Under the pieces are notes generated by a model. That model was not told the DNA's origin and did no database searches. It saw only the letters and a program-made list of their open reading frames with translations. 64,000 nt of DNA, from contig OZ025260.1 of NCBI GenBank assembly GCA_964019135.1, forward strand, positions 10,286,254 to 10,350,253. Reading direction: 5' to 3'. The translations under genes and the position numbers were made by a program. Within the stretch, counting starts at the first letter, position 1, and the number at the start of each line of letters is the position of its first letter. Origin of the DNA: Arenicola marina (taxonomy: Eukaryota > Annelida > Polychaeta > Arenicolidae). Below are positions 21,700 through 34,500 of the stretch, piece by piece.

Positions 21700-23077
21700 C
21701 TTACATTGCTGCTGGCGTTAATGAACTATAACGTTAATACCTGAATAAAAGCTGTCTCAATACAGGTAAATAATAATCCTAATCTGGCGAAATGAATATA
21801 ATATGAATATAACAGCTCATTCACCCACCGGGCACCTTACGGACAGAACCTTCCTCCAACGATATTTAAAAAGCAATGCGGTGATAAGCTTCTTATGGTA
21901 CTCTCTGGTGGGGTCGGTCACACGTCACGCGGATAATGATGTGTTGTGTTTGTTAATCAGATTATCGGTGAATGCTACTCCATGCACTATACTGGCGGGT
22001 CCCGGGGTTGTCTTAATTAGCTTGAGAGGTGAGGATATCGGCCGCAGATGTCGGTTAACCCAATGATTGGTATCCGCTGTATAATAATTAAGGGTTTACG
22101 TATACATGTGGCACTCTCGTCGTTGATCCATAATTTTTAAAAGGTGGGGTAGGTGGGGGGGGGGGGGGGTTATTAGTGAGTTAGTTCGAACAACTTATTC
22201 CCTGGATCCGCCACTGGACTTGCTTCAGTGGGTGGCGGTGGGGGTGTAACTTATCGGGGACCCCAACCCCCACCCCCATCACAACCCGCCCCCGTGTGAT
22301 GAATCTGCCCCTAGCTATAATTATTGTGAGTTGGTTGATATTATTTAGCGGATGACTTTTAGGGGCGGACACACACATCATTTATTGGCAATATAAGGCA
22401 ATATTGGTCTCCTTGAAAGGAGATACGTGTTTGAGATCAAGAGCAAGACAGCACACGCGAACTTGACATCGTTCATAGAATAAAATGACCCAAGTTAGTG
22501 GGCGATATTGAAGTATAATGCTGAGATTATTACGTAGAATACAGCCCACGTGACACACCCAGACTGACGGTCCTAAAGTGTGAGGCGCATTACTTAAGTT
22601 ACATAGCGTTAATAGATGTAACATGATGTAAGCTTCATGTTTTTTTTTGTGACAATTATAAATGAAAGCTAAGTACACGGCTCGGGCGTGATATACGGTA
22701 AAAAATTAACAACGATCACATATTGTGCATAAATATTGTCCTTGCTGCAATGAGCTATTAAGCAGCTCCGTCGACATGCCAAAAAGCATGACTCACATCC
22801 AGCATAAAATATTGTGTTTGTGAATAAATAATAAAATATGTATTTTTGCAGACAGGACTTGGTCAATATGGTAAATGATAGACGACATGATGTATCTTTC
22901 GCATGAAAGGCCACGGAGATTGCCTTTTTGCTGAACTGCGGTCTGGGAAAATGTTTTGCTGTAATATTGTATTCATATCCGAGCCAATAGCTAAACGCCC
23001 TAAACACATAGGTTTCAACGGGACGATGTGCATGCTGGCATAGGTTTTATCTAATGTAAAGCGGCCAAACAACGCGG

Positions 23078-23330
23078 AAGAGAGAGTGAGAGAGAGAGAG
23101 AGAGAGAGACAGAGAGAGAGAGAGGGACATGGACGGGGAGATAGAGGGAGAGAGAGAGGTGGAGACAGAGAAGGGGAGACAGGTGGTGAGGTGGGGGGGC
23201 GGGCAGTGATGCATAGAGAGGAGGCAGAGAAATGAGAGATGTAGAGGGAGAAATTGAGAGATGGACAGAGAAACGAGGGGAATGCGATACATGGGGAGAA
23301 AGGGAGAGGGTGAGAAAGATAAACAGAGAC
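23078..23330. repeat. GA-rich microsatellite
   Basis: GAGAGAGA runs near 23085-23125 grade into imperfect purine-rich GAGGGAGA and GAGAGATG repeats. Open frames on the opposite strand are Ser/Leu/Pro repeats and not genes. Confidence 0.85.
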
Positions 23331-23984
23331 GTTGTTTGCATCTAACGGTATCTTTCCGTCACACCCATGCAAAACTGTTACCAAATTGCTCACGAGGTGA
23401 AAGCACAATTCGTCGGGTTGACCAAATGGCTTACTTGAGGGCGGCCCTAAATGTTACACTGGTTCTGTTGTGTACACGCGAGCCGGGTCGTATAGAGACA
23501 CATAGAGAGACGACAAAAAACACAGAGATAACATAGGAAGGGGGCTGGGGGGGGGGGGGCGAACATGCGCATGGGAGGGGGGGGGGGGGAGATGATCAGT
23601 CTTCATTACACGTTATAGGTCCTTTCCGACTGATCCCAACTGGAACTAAACGTTACGAACCTTGATTACGCTGCTTTTAAAATTTACCTATCCAAGCTGT
23701 CAATTATTCACTGATGTCACTGTTTTATCTAATCATGTGGTGAAAAAAGGTCTTCCACGTCCGTTATGTCGGACAAACAAGTCGGACAAACAAAGCAGCA
23801 TATCATTTTCTTGTCAGCTTCAGAGATGAGTACTTTTCACTTGTACCTTCCATCAGCTACGATTGTCAATTTCATACTCGCTATTAAGGAAAAGGGACTA
23901 ACAACGGGTCAGAATAACACGCGGACTAGACCCGGTACTAGCAGAACTCGTATCCACTACAGCTCAGACGCGTAAACAGGGTGA

Positions 23985-24125
23985 AGCACATTTCAACAGG
24001 TCATGGGTTCGCACCCCGGATAATGCCAATGGGACATGTTTCATCGAACCACAAGTCATCGTCACACGAGAATAGTATTCATGTGCCCAACATGTAATGT
24101 AGCTTAAAACACCGACATAGTATTT
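23985..24125 (+). repeat. tRNA-derived SINE-like copy
   Basis: AGGTCATGGGTTCGCACCCC is a B-box-like string, and GTAGCTTAAAACACCGACAT matches the tail of the copy at 16146-16345. The A-box half is degraded. Confidence 0.5.
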
Positions 24126-25511
24126 TTCTGTGCTCGACCCAAACAGCTGACCGTCCCGGGACCGATGGATCAATACGACCAGAGCTGAATAATTCGCCCA
24201 GATCCATGCTTTGGAAGAACCGGCCTTGATGCGCGATGTAAGAAAACGTTGTTTTCAGATTGCGCCGGCGGGTGCAAACAAATCGTCTTGTTTCGGTCTA
24301 CGATGTTCTGATATCACAGCCGTATGGATGACCCAATAAAAGCTGTCCGTGACCTTCTCATATTTGAGCAGATCTCTGGTCGAGAGATTTAGTTGCCATG
24401 CGGCCAGTCAATATTGAGGCTTTCAGTATCACGCCACAGAATACACTTTATGTGCAAATCAAGTTCTTTATAGAATGAATAATACGCAGCACTGACAATT
24501 TTAACAATTTTCATCAGTTGGACGGAAACACACCCCCCCCCCACCCACCCTCCTCCACCCCCCTCCACCCCCTGCACCCCCAGGCAGCAGCTTTAGCATG
24601 AGGAGGGGTAGGGGGTTTCTTGCACACAGCCTTGGTCGGTCCTGACTGCAGCACATCGGAGTTTGTTGTAGTTCCCGCCCGGAAGGCATGCCAGGGCCTG
24701 CAAACTCGATTATTGCGGTAAACGCACTGCGAGAGTACTTCGTGAGCTATGCGGATTTTTTTTTCCTCTTATGTGGAAAAACGGGGGAAAAATAATTGAA
24801 ATACTCGTTTAATGTTAGACTATTGTGGCCTGCTAAGCACTGGTGCGTCTCATAATATAAAAAAAAGGGAGGGGGGGGGGGGCTACCCAAGGACCCCGAT
24901 AAATAGGCAAAGACAAATGTATGACTCTCTTCCCCTTACACACAGGCCCACTCTACTCACACACAGACAATGTCCTATGCCCAATAGCCCGGGAGATACT
25001 GGACCGGTGCAGCTGTCAGCTTATACATACAGTTACAAAACCAAAATCTGTTTGTATTTGTGCAATATTACTATGTCCATGCGAACACTTCCTGCGTTTA
25101 TCTTGGCAGTAGGCCACGCTTTGTATGGCGTTATTACACCTTGGCAGCCGCCTCAGGCTGCGGGCCAGCGGCGGTGAGCGGTGCGACACTGGCGCCCCCA
25201 CGCGGCCAGGTCACGGTATCTGCACACGCCATAAAAAAAAGCCTCAAACCCCAGATTGTGAGGCCCTTCCCAGGGACGCGCACAGGGACGAGAAGTAGAT
25301 CTACGCATGTAGGGGTGTCGCTGTGTTGCTGTGTCGCCCTGCACTATAACCTACCAAGGCTATTTGATATTGGAGGCACGGAGCTTGTGTAGTGCTAACG
25401 CTGCGCTGTACACAGCCCGACCTCGTGTGTCGCGGAATTAAGCCGGGAGACATCGCTGGGATTTAAAGGACAAAGGAAGACGATCTAGGAAAAGGCAAAG
25501 TCGCGGCAGTC

Positions 25512-25575
25512 ATGGGCAGAGTGAAGGAGTTGTTTCTTCTGTTGGCCCTGTCGCCGTTATTGGGCCAGTCGCAAG
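25512..25575 (+). CDS. Gene B exon 1: signal peptide
   Basis: ATG begins MGRVKELFLLLALSPLLGQ, a basic start followed by a hydrophobic core and small residues. The exon ends in phase 1 at AAGGTAAGC, as in genes C and D. The bases GTTATTGGG at 25556 lie 57 bp before the same string in the first unit of the following array. Confidence 0.83.
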
Positions 25576-28500
25576 GTAAGCCTTCCAGGCCAGCCTGGGT
25601 GACCTCGGTACTGTTATTGGGGGTCCAGCACGGGCGCTAGGGCTCGCGGGCCCTGGGTCACCTCGGTACTGTTATTGGGGGTCCAGCAGGGGCGCTAGGG
25701 CTCACGGGCCCTGGGTCACCTCGGTACTGTTATTGGGGGTCCAGCACGGGCGCTAGGGCTCACGGGCCCTGGTTCACCTCGGTACTGTTATTGGGGGTCC
25801 AGCACGGGCACTAGGGCTCACGGGCCCTGGTTCACCTCGGTACTGTTATTGGGGTCCAGCACGGGCGCTAGGGCTCGCGGGCCCTGGGTCGCCTCGGTAC
25901 TGTTATTGGGGGTCCAGCACGGGCGCCAGGGCTCGCGGGCCCTGGGTCACCTCGGTACTGTTACTTTGGGGTCCAGCACGGGCGCAAGGGCTCGCGGGCC
26001 CTGGGTCACCTCGGTACTGTTATTGGGTGTCCAGCACGGGCGCTAGGGCTGCGGGCCCTGGGTCACCTCGGTACTGTTATTGGAGGTCCAGCACGGACGC
26101 TAGGGCTCGCGGGCCCTGGGTCACCTCGGTACTGTTATTGGGGGTCCAGCACGGGCGCTAGACCTCGCGGGCCCTGGGTCACCTCGGTACTGTTATTGGG
26201 GGTCCAGCACGGGCGCTAGGGCTCGCGGGCCCTGGGTCACCTCGGTACTGTTATTGGGGGTCCAGCACGGGCGCTAGGGCTCGCGGGCCCTGGGTCACCT
26301 CGGTACTGTTATTGGGGTCCAGCACGGGCGCTAGGGCTCGCGGGCCCTGGGTCACCTCGGTACTGTTATTGGGGGTCCAGCACGGGCGCCAGGGCTCGCG
26401 GGCCCTGGGTCACCTCGGTACTGTTACTTTGGGGTCCAGCACGGGCGCTAGGGCTCGCGGGCCCTGGGTCACCTCGGTACTGTTATTGGGGTCCAGCACG
26501 GGCGCTAGGGCTCGCGGGCCCTGGGTCACCTCGGTACTGTTATTGGGTGTCCAGCACGGGCGCTAGGGCTCGCGGGCCCTGGGTCACCTCGGTACTGTTA
26601 TTGGAGGTCCAGCACGGACGCTAGGGCTCGCGGGCCCTGGGCCACCTCGGTACTGTTATTGGGGGTCCAGCACGGGCGCTAGACCTCGCGGGCCCTGGGT
26701 CACCTCGGTACTGTTATTGGGGGTCCAGCACGGGCGCTAGGGCTCGCGGGCCCTGGGTCGCCTCGGTACTGTTATTGGGGGTCCAGCACGGGCGCCAGGG
26801 CTCGCGGGCCCTGGGTCACCTCGGTACTGTTATTGGGGGTCCAGCACGGGCGCTAGGGCTCACGGGCCTTGGGTCACCTCGGTACTGTTATTGGGGTTCC
26901 AGCACGGGGGCTAGGGCTCGCGGGCCCTGGGTCACCTGGGTACCGTCATTGGGGGTCCAGCACGGGCGCTAGGGCTCGCGGGCCCTGGGTCACCTCGGTA
27001 GTGTCATTGGGGGTCCAGCATGGGCGCTAGGGCTCGCGGGCCCTGGGTCACCTCGGTACTGTTATTGGGGGTCCAGCACGGGCACTAGGGCTCGCGGGCC
27101 CTGGGTCACCTCGGTACTGTTATTTGGGGTCCAGCACCGGCGCTAGGGCTCGCGGACCCTGGGTCACCTCGGTACTGTTATTGGGGGTCCAGCACGGGCG
27201 CTAGGGCTCGCGGGCCCTGTGTCACCTCGGTACTGTTATTGGGGGTCCAGCACGGGCGCTAGGGCTCGCGGGCCCTGGGTCACCTCGGTACTGTTATTGG
27301 GGGTCCAGCACGGGCGCTAGGGCTCGCGGGCCCTGGGTCACCTCGGTACTGTTATTGGGGGTCCAGCACGGGCGCTAGGGCTCACGGGCCCTGGATCACC
27401 TCGGTACTGTTATTGGGGGTCCAGCACGGGCGCTAGGGCTCGCGGGCCCTGGGTCACCTCGGTTCTGATATTGGGGGTCCAGTACGGGCGCTAGGGCTCG
27501 CGGGCCCTGGGTCACCTCGATACTGTTATCGGGGGTCCAGCACGGGCGCTAGGACTCGCGGGCCCTGGGTCACCTCGGTACTGTTATTGGGGGTCCAGCA
27601 CGGGCGCTAGGGCTCGCGGGCCCTGGGTCACCTCGGTACTGTTATTGTGGGTCCAGCACCGGCACTAGGGCTCGCGGGCCCTGGGTCACCTCGGTACTGT
27701 TATTGTAGGTCCAGCATGGGCGCTAGGGCTCACGGGCCCTGGGTCACCGCGGTACTGTTATTGGGGGTCCAGCACGGGCGCTAGGGCTCGCGGGCCCTGG
27801 GTCACCTCGGTACTGTTATTGGGGTCCAGCACGGGCGCTAGGGCTCGCGGGCCCTGGGTCACCTCGGTACTGTTATTGGGGGTCCAGCACGGGCGACAGG
27901 GCTCGCGGGCCCTGGGTCACCTCGGTACTGTTACTTTGGGGTCCAGCACGGGCGCTAGGGCTCGCGGGCCCTGGGTCACCTCGGTACTGTTATTGGGGTC
28001 CAGCACGGGCGCTAGGGCTCGCGGGCCCTGGGTCACCTCGGTACTGTTATTGGGTGTCCAGCACGGGCGCTAGGGCTCGCGGGCCCTGGGTCACCTCGGT
28101 ACTGTTATTGGAGGTCCAGCACGGACGCTAGGGCTCGCGGGCCCTGGGCCACCTCGGTACTGTTATTGGGGGTCCAGCACGGGCGCTAGACCTCGCGGGC
28201 CCTGGGTCACCTCGGTACTGTTATTGGGGGTCCAGCACGGGCGCTAGGGCTCGCGGGCCCTGGGTCGCCTCGGTACTGTTATTGGGGGTCCAGCACGGGC
28301 GCCAGGGCTCGCGGGCCCTGGGTCACCTCGGTACTGTTATTGGGGGTCCAGCACGGGCGCTAGGGCTCACGGGCCTTGGGTCACCTCGGTACTGTTATTG
28401 GGGTTCCAGCACGGGGGCTAGGGCTCGCGGGCCCTGGGTCACCTGGGTACCGTCATTGGGGGTCCAGCACGGGCGCTAGGGCTCGCGGGCCCTGGGTCAC

Positions 28501-31500
28501 CTCGGTAGTGTCATTGGGGGTCCAGCATGGGCGCTAGGGCTCGCGGGCCCTGGGTCACCTCGGTACTGTTATTGGGGGTCCAGCACGGGCACTAGGGCTC
28601 GCGGGCCCTGGGTCACCTCGGTACTGTTATTTGGGGTCCAGCACCGGCGCTAGGGCTCGCGGACCCTGGGTCACCTCGGTACTGTTATTGGGGGTCCAGC
28701 ACGGGCGCTAGGGCTCGCGGGCCCTGTGTCACCTCGGTACTGTTATTGGGGGTCCAGCACGGGCGCTAGGGCTCGCGGGCCCTGGGTCACCTCGGTACTG
28801 TTATTGGGGGTCCAGCACGGGCGCTAGGGCTCGCGGGCCCTGGGTCACCTCGGTACTGTTATTGGGGGTCCAGCACGGGCGCTAGGGCTCGCGGGCCCTG
28901 GGTCACCTCGGTTCTGATATTGGGGGTCCAGTACGGGCGCTAGGGCTCGCGGGCCCTGGGTCACCTCGATACTGTTATCGGGGGTCCAGCACGGGCGCTA
29001 GGACTCGCGGGCCCTGGGTCACCTCGGTACTGTTATTGGGGGTCCAGCACGGGCGCTAGGGCTCGCGGGCCCTGTGTCATCTCGGTACTGTTATTGGGGG
29101 TCCAGCATGGGCGCTAGGGCTCGCGGGCCTTAGGTCACCTCGGTACTGTTATTGTGGGTACAGCACGGGCGCTAGGGCTCGCGGGCCCTGGGTCACCTCG
29201 GTACTGTTATTGTGGGTCCAGCACCGGCACTAGGGCTCGCGGGCCCTGGGTCACCTCGGTACTGTTATTGTAGGTCCAGCATGGGCGCTAGGGCTCACGG
29301 GCCCTGGGTCACCGCGGTACTGTTATTGTGGGTCCAGCATGGGCGCCAGGGCTCGCGGGCCCTGGGTCACCTCGGTACTGTTATTGTGGGTCCAGCATGG
29401 GCGCCAGGGCTCGCGGGCCCTGGGTCACCTCGGTACTGTTATTGTGGGACCAGCATGGGCGCCAGGGCTCGCGGGCCCTTGGTCACATCGGTACTGTTAT
29501 TGGGGGTCCAGCACGGGCACTAGGGTTCGCGGACCCTGGGTCACCACGGTACTGTTATTGGGGGTCCAGCACGGGCGCTAGGGCTCGCGGGCCCTGGGTC
29601 ACCTCGGTACTGTTATTGGGGGTCCAGCACGGGCGCTAGGGCTCGCGGGCCCTGGGTCACCTCGGTACTGTTATTGGGGGTCCAGCACGGGCGCTAGGGC
29701 TCGCGGGCCCTGGGTCACCTCGGTACTGTTATTGGGGGTCCAGCACGGGCGCTAGACCTCGCGGGCCCTGGGTCACCTCGGTACTGTTATTAGGGGTCCA
29801 GCACGGGCGCTAGGGCTCGCGGGCCCTGTGTCACCTCGGTACTGTTATTGGGGGTCCAGCACGGGCGCTAGGGCTCGCGGGCCCTGGGTAACCTCGGTAC
29901 TGTTATTGGGGGTCCAGCACGGGCGCTAGGGCTCGCGGGCCTTGGGTCACCTCGGTACTGTTATTGGGGTTCCAGCACGGGGGCTAGGGCTCGCGGGCCC
30001 TGGGTCACCTGGGTACCGTCATTGGGGGTCCAGCACGGGCGCTAGGGCTCGCGGGCCCTGTGTCACCTCGGTAGTGTCATTGGGGGTCCAGCATGGGCGC
30101 TAGGGCTCGCGGGCCTTAGGTCACCTCGGTACTGTTATTGTGGGTACAGCACGGGCGCTAGGGCTCGCGGGCCCTGGGTCACCTCGGTACTGTTATTGTG
30201 GGTCCAGCACCGGCACTAGGGCTCGCGGGCCCTGGGTCACCTCGGTACTGTTATTGTAGGTCCAGCATGGGCGCTAGGGCTCACGGGCCCTGGGTCACCG
30301 CGGTACTGTTATTGTGGGTCCAGCATGGGCGCCAGGGCTCGCGGGCCCTGGGTCACCTCGGTAGTGTCATTGGGGGTCCAGCATGGGCGCTAGGGCTCGC
30401 GGGCCTTAGGTCACCTCGGTACTGTTATTGTGGGTACAGCACGGGCGCTAGGGCTCGCGGGCCCTGGGTCACCTCGGTACTGTTATTGTGGGTCCAGCAC
30501 CGGCACTAGAGCTCGCGGGCCCTGGGTCACCTCGGTACTGTTATTGTAGGTCCAGCATGGGCGCTAGGGCTCACGGGCCCTGGGTCACCGCGGTACTGTT
30601 ATTGTGGGTCCAGCATGGGCGCCAGGGCTCGCGGGCCCTGGGTCACCTCGGTACTGTTATTGTGGGTCCAGCATGGGCGCCAGGGCTCGCGGGCCCTGGG
30701 TCACCTCGGTACTGTTATTGTGGGACCAGCATGGGCGCCAGGGCTCGCGGGCCCTTGGTCACATCGGTACTGTTATTGGGGGTCCAGCACGGGCACTAGG
30801 GTTCGCGGACCCTGGGTCACCACGGTACTGTTATTGGGGGTCCAGCACGGGCGCTAGGGCTCGCGGGCCCTGGGTCACCTCGGTACTGTTATTGGGGGTC
30901 CAGCACGGGCGCTAGGGCTCGCGGGCCCTGGGTCACCTCGGTACTGTTATTGGGGGTCCAGCACGGGCGCTAGGGCTCGCGGGCCCTGGGTCACCTCGGT
31001 ACTGTTATTGGGGGTCCAGCACGGGCGCTAGACCTCGCGGGCCCTGGGTCACCTCGGTACTGTTATTAGGGGTCCAGCACGGGCGCTAGGGCTCGCGGGC
31101 CCTGTGTCACCTCGGTACTGTTATTGGGGGTCCAGCACGGGCGCTAGGGCTCGCGGGCCCTGGGTCACCTCGGTTCTGATATTGGGGGTCCAGTACGGGC
31201 GCTAGGGCTCGCGGGCCCTGGGTCACCTCGGTACTGTTATTGTAGGTCCAGCATGGGCGCTAGGGCTCACGGGCCCTGGGTCACCGCGGTACTGTTATTG
31301 TGGGTCCAGCATGGGCGCCAGGGCTCGCGGGCCCTGGGTCACCTCGGTACTGTTATTGTGGGTCCAGCATGGGCGCCAGGGCTCGCGGGCCCTGGGTCAC
31401 CTCGGTACTGTTATTGTGGGACCAGCATGGGCGCCAGGGCTCGCGGGCCCTTGGTCACATCGGTACTGTTATTGGGGGTCCAGCACGGGCACTAGGGTTC

Positions 31501-34500
31501 GCGGACCCTGGGTCACCACAGTACTGTTATTGGGGGTCCAGCACGGGCACTAGGGGTCGCGGACCCTAGGTCACCTCGGTACTGTTATTGGGGGTCCAGC
31601 ACGGGCGCTAGGGCTCGCGGGCCCTGGGTCACCTCGGTTCTGATATTGGGGGTCCAGCACGGGCGCTAGGGCTCGCGGGCCCTGGGTCACCTCGGTTCTG
31701 ATATTGGGGGTCCAGCACGGGCGCTAGGGCTCGCGGGCCCTGGGTCACCTCGGTACTGTTACTTTGGGGTCCAGCACGGGCGCTAGGGCTCGCGGGCCCT
31801 GGGTCAACTCGGTACTGTTATTGGGGGTCAAGCACGGGCGCTAGGGCTCGCGGGCCCTGGGTCACCTCGGTACTGTTATTGGGGGTCCAGCACGGGCGCC
31901 AGGGCTCGCGGGCCCTGGGTCACCTCGGTACTGTTATTGGAGGTCCAGCACGGACGCTAGGGCTCGCGGGCCCTGGGTCACCTCGGTACTGTTATTGGGG
32001 GTCCAGCACGGGCGCTAGGGCTCGCGGGCCCTGGGTAACCTCGGTACTGTTATTGGGGGTCCAGCACGGGCGCTAGGGCTCACGGGCCTTGGGTCACCTC
32101 GGTACTGTTATTGTGGTTCCAGCACGGGGGCTAGGGCTCGCGGGCCCTGGGTCACCACGGTACTGTTATTGGGGGTCCAGCACGGGCGCTAGGGCTCGCG
32201 GGCCCTGGGTCACCTCGGTACTGTTATTGGGGGTCCAGCACGGGCGCTAGGGCTCGCGGGCCCTGGGTCACCTCGGTACTGTTATTGGGGGTCCAGCACG
32301 GGCGCTAGGGCTCGCGGGCCCTGGGTCACCTCGGTACTGTTATTGGGGGTCCAGCACGGGCGCTAGACCTCGCGGGCCCTGGGTCACCTCGGTACTGTTA
32401 TTAGGGGTCCAGCACGGGCGCTAGGGCTCGCGGGCCCTGTGTCACCTCGGTACTGTTATTGGGGGTCCAGCACGGGCGCTAGGGCTCGCGGGCCCTGGGT
32501 AACCTCGGTACTGTTATTGGGGGTCCAGCACGGGCGCTAGGGCTCACGGGCCTTGGGTCACCTCGGTACTGTTATTGGGGTTCCAGCACGGGCGCTAGGG
32601 CTCGCGGGCCCTAGGTCAACTGGGTACTGTTAATGGGGGTCAAGCACGGGCACTAGGGCTCGCGGGCCCTGGGTTACCTCGGTACTGTTATTGTGGGTCC
32701 AGCATGGGCGCCGGGGCTCGCGGGCCCTGGGTCACCTCGGTACTGTTATTGTGGGTCCAGCATGGGCGCCAGGGCTCGCGGGCCCTGGGTCACCTCGGTA
32801 CTGTTATTGGGGGGCCAGCATGGGCGCCAGGGCTCGCGGGCCCTGGGTCACCTCGGTACTGTTATTGGGGGTCCAGCATGGGCGCTAGGGCTCGCGGGCC
32901 CTGGGTCACCTCGGTACTGTTATTGGGGGTCCAGCACGGGCGCTGGGGCTCGCGGGCCCTGGGTCACCTCGGTACTGTTATTGGGTGTCCAGCACGGGCG
33001 CTATGGCTCGCGGGCCCTGGGTCACCTCGGTACTGTTACTTTGGGGTCTAGCACGGGCGCTAGGGCTCGCGGGCCCTGGGTCACCTCGGTACTGTTATTG
33101 GGGGTCCAGCACGGGCGCTAGGGCTCGCGGACCCTGGGTCACCTCGGTACTGTTATTGGGGGTCCCGCAGGGGCGCTAGGGCTCGCGGGCCCTGTGTCAC
33201 CTCGGTACTGTTATTGGGGGTCCAGCATGGGCGCTAGGGCTTGCGAGCCCTAGGTCAACTGGGTACTGTTATTGGGGGTCCAGCTGGGGCGCTAGGGCTC
33301 GCGGGCCTTGGGTCACCTCGATACTGTTATTGTGAGTCAAGCACGGGCGCTAGGGCTCGCGGGCCCTGGCTCACCTCGGTACTGTTATTGTGGGTCCAGC
33401 ACGGGCACTAGGGCTCGCGGGCCCTGGGTCACCTCAGTACTGTTATTGTGGGTCCAGCATGGGCGCTAGGGCTCATGGGCCCTAGGTCACCTCGGTACTG
33501 TTATTGTGGGTCCAGCGCGGGCACTAGGGCTCGCGGGCCCTGGGTCACCTCGGTACTGTTATTGGGGGTCCAGCCCGGGCGCCAGGGCTCGCGGGTCCTG
33601 GGTCACCTCGGTACTGTTATTGGGGGTCCAGCACGGGCGCTAGGGCTCGCGGGCCCTGGGTTACCTCGGTACTGTTATTGGGGGTCCAGCACGGGCGCTA
33701 GGGCTTACAGGCCCTGGGTCACCTCGGTACTGTTATAGGGGGTCCAGCACAGGCGCTAGGGCTCGCGGGCCCTGGGTCACCTCGGTACTGTTATTGGGGG
33801 TCCAGCACGGGCGCTAGGGCTCGCGGGCCCTGGGTCACCTCGGTACTGTTATTGGGGGTCCAGCACGGGCGCTAGGGCTCGCGGGCCCTGGGTCACCTCG
33901 GTACTGTTATTGGGGGTCCAGCATGGGCGCTAGGGCTTGCGGGCCCTAGGTCAACTGGGTACTGTTATTGGGGGTCCAGCTCGGGCGCTAGGGCTCGCGG
34001 GCCCTGGGTCACCTCGGTACTGTTATTGAGGGTCCAGCATGGGCGCTAGGGCTCGCGGGCCCTAGGTCACCTCGGTACTGTTATTGTGGGTACAGCACGG
34101 GCGCTAGGGCTCGCGGGCCCTGGGTCACCTCGGTATTGTTATTGTAGGTCCAGCATGGGCGCTAGGGCTCACGGGCCCTGGGTCACCGCGGTACTGTTAT
34201 TGTGGGTCCAGCATGGGCGCCAGGGCTCGCGGGCCCTGGGTCACCTCGGTACTGTTATTGTGGGTCCAGCATGGGCGCCAGGGCTCGCGGGCCCTGGGTC
34301 ACCTCGGTACTGTTATTGTGGGACCAGCATGGGCGCCAGGGCTCGCGGGCCCTTGGTCACATCGGTACTGTTATTGGGGGTCCAGCACGGGCACTAGGGT
34401 TCGCGGACCCTGGGTCACCACGGTACTGTTATTGGGGGTCCAGCACGGGCACTAGGGCTCGCGGACCCTAGGTCACCTCGGTACTGTTATTGGGGGTCCA

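Larger units (their letters stand above)
19535..22606. repeat. Tandem segmental duplication, copy 2
   Basis: Second copy of the block at 16881-19534, with longer 27-bp and 17-bp arrays. The copy ends where similarity stops after ACTTAAGTTACATAG near 22606. Confidence 0.88.
22607..25511. other. No gene recognised; region upstream of gene B
   Basis: Holds a GA-rich microsatellite, G and C homopolymers near 23550-23590 and 24530-24570, and a SINE-like copy. The 300 bp before the start codon of gene B must include its promoter. GGGATTTAAAGG near 25469 is a weak TATA-like candidate, but I cannot place a start site. Confidence 0.4.

Noticed and set aside
22863-23408. Ser/Leu/Pro-rich minus-strand frames
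   Set aside because: They read through a GA microsatellite and lack splice or domain support.
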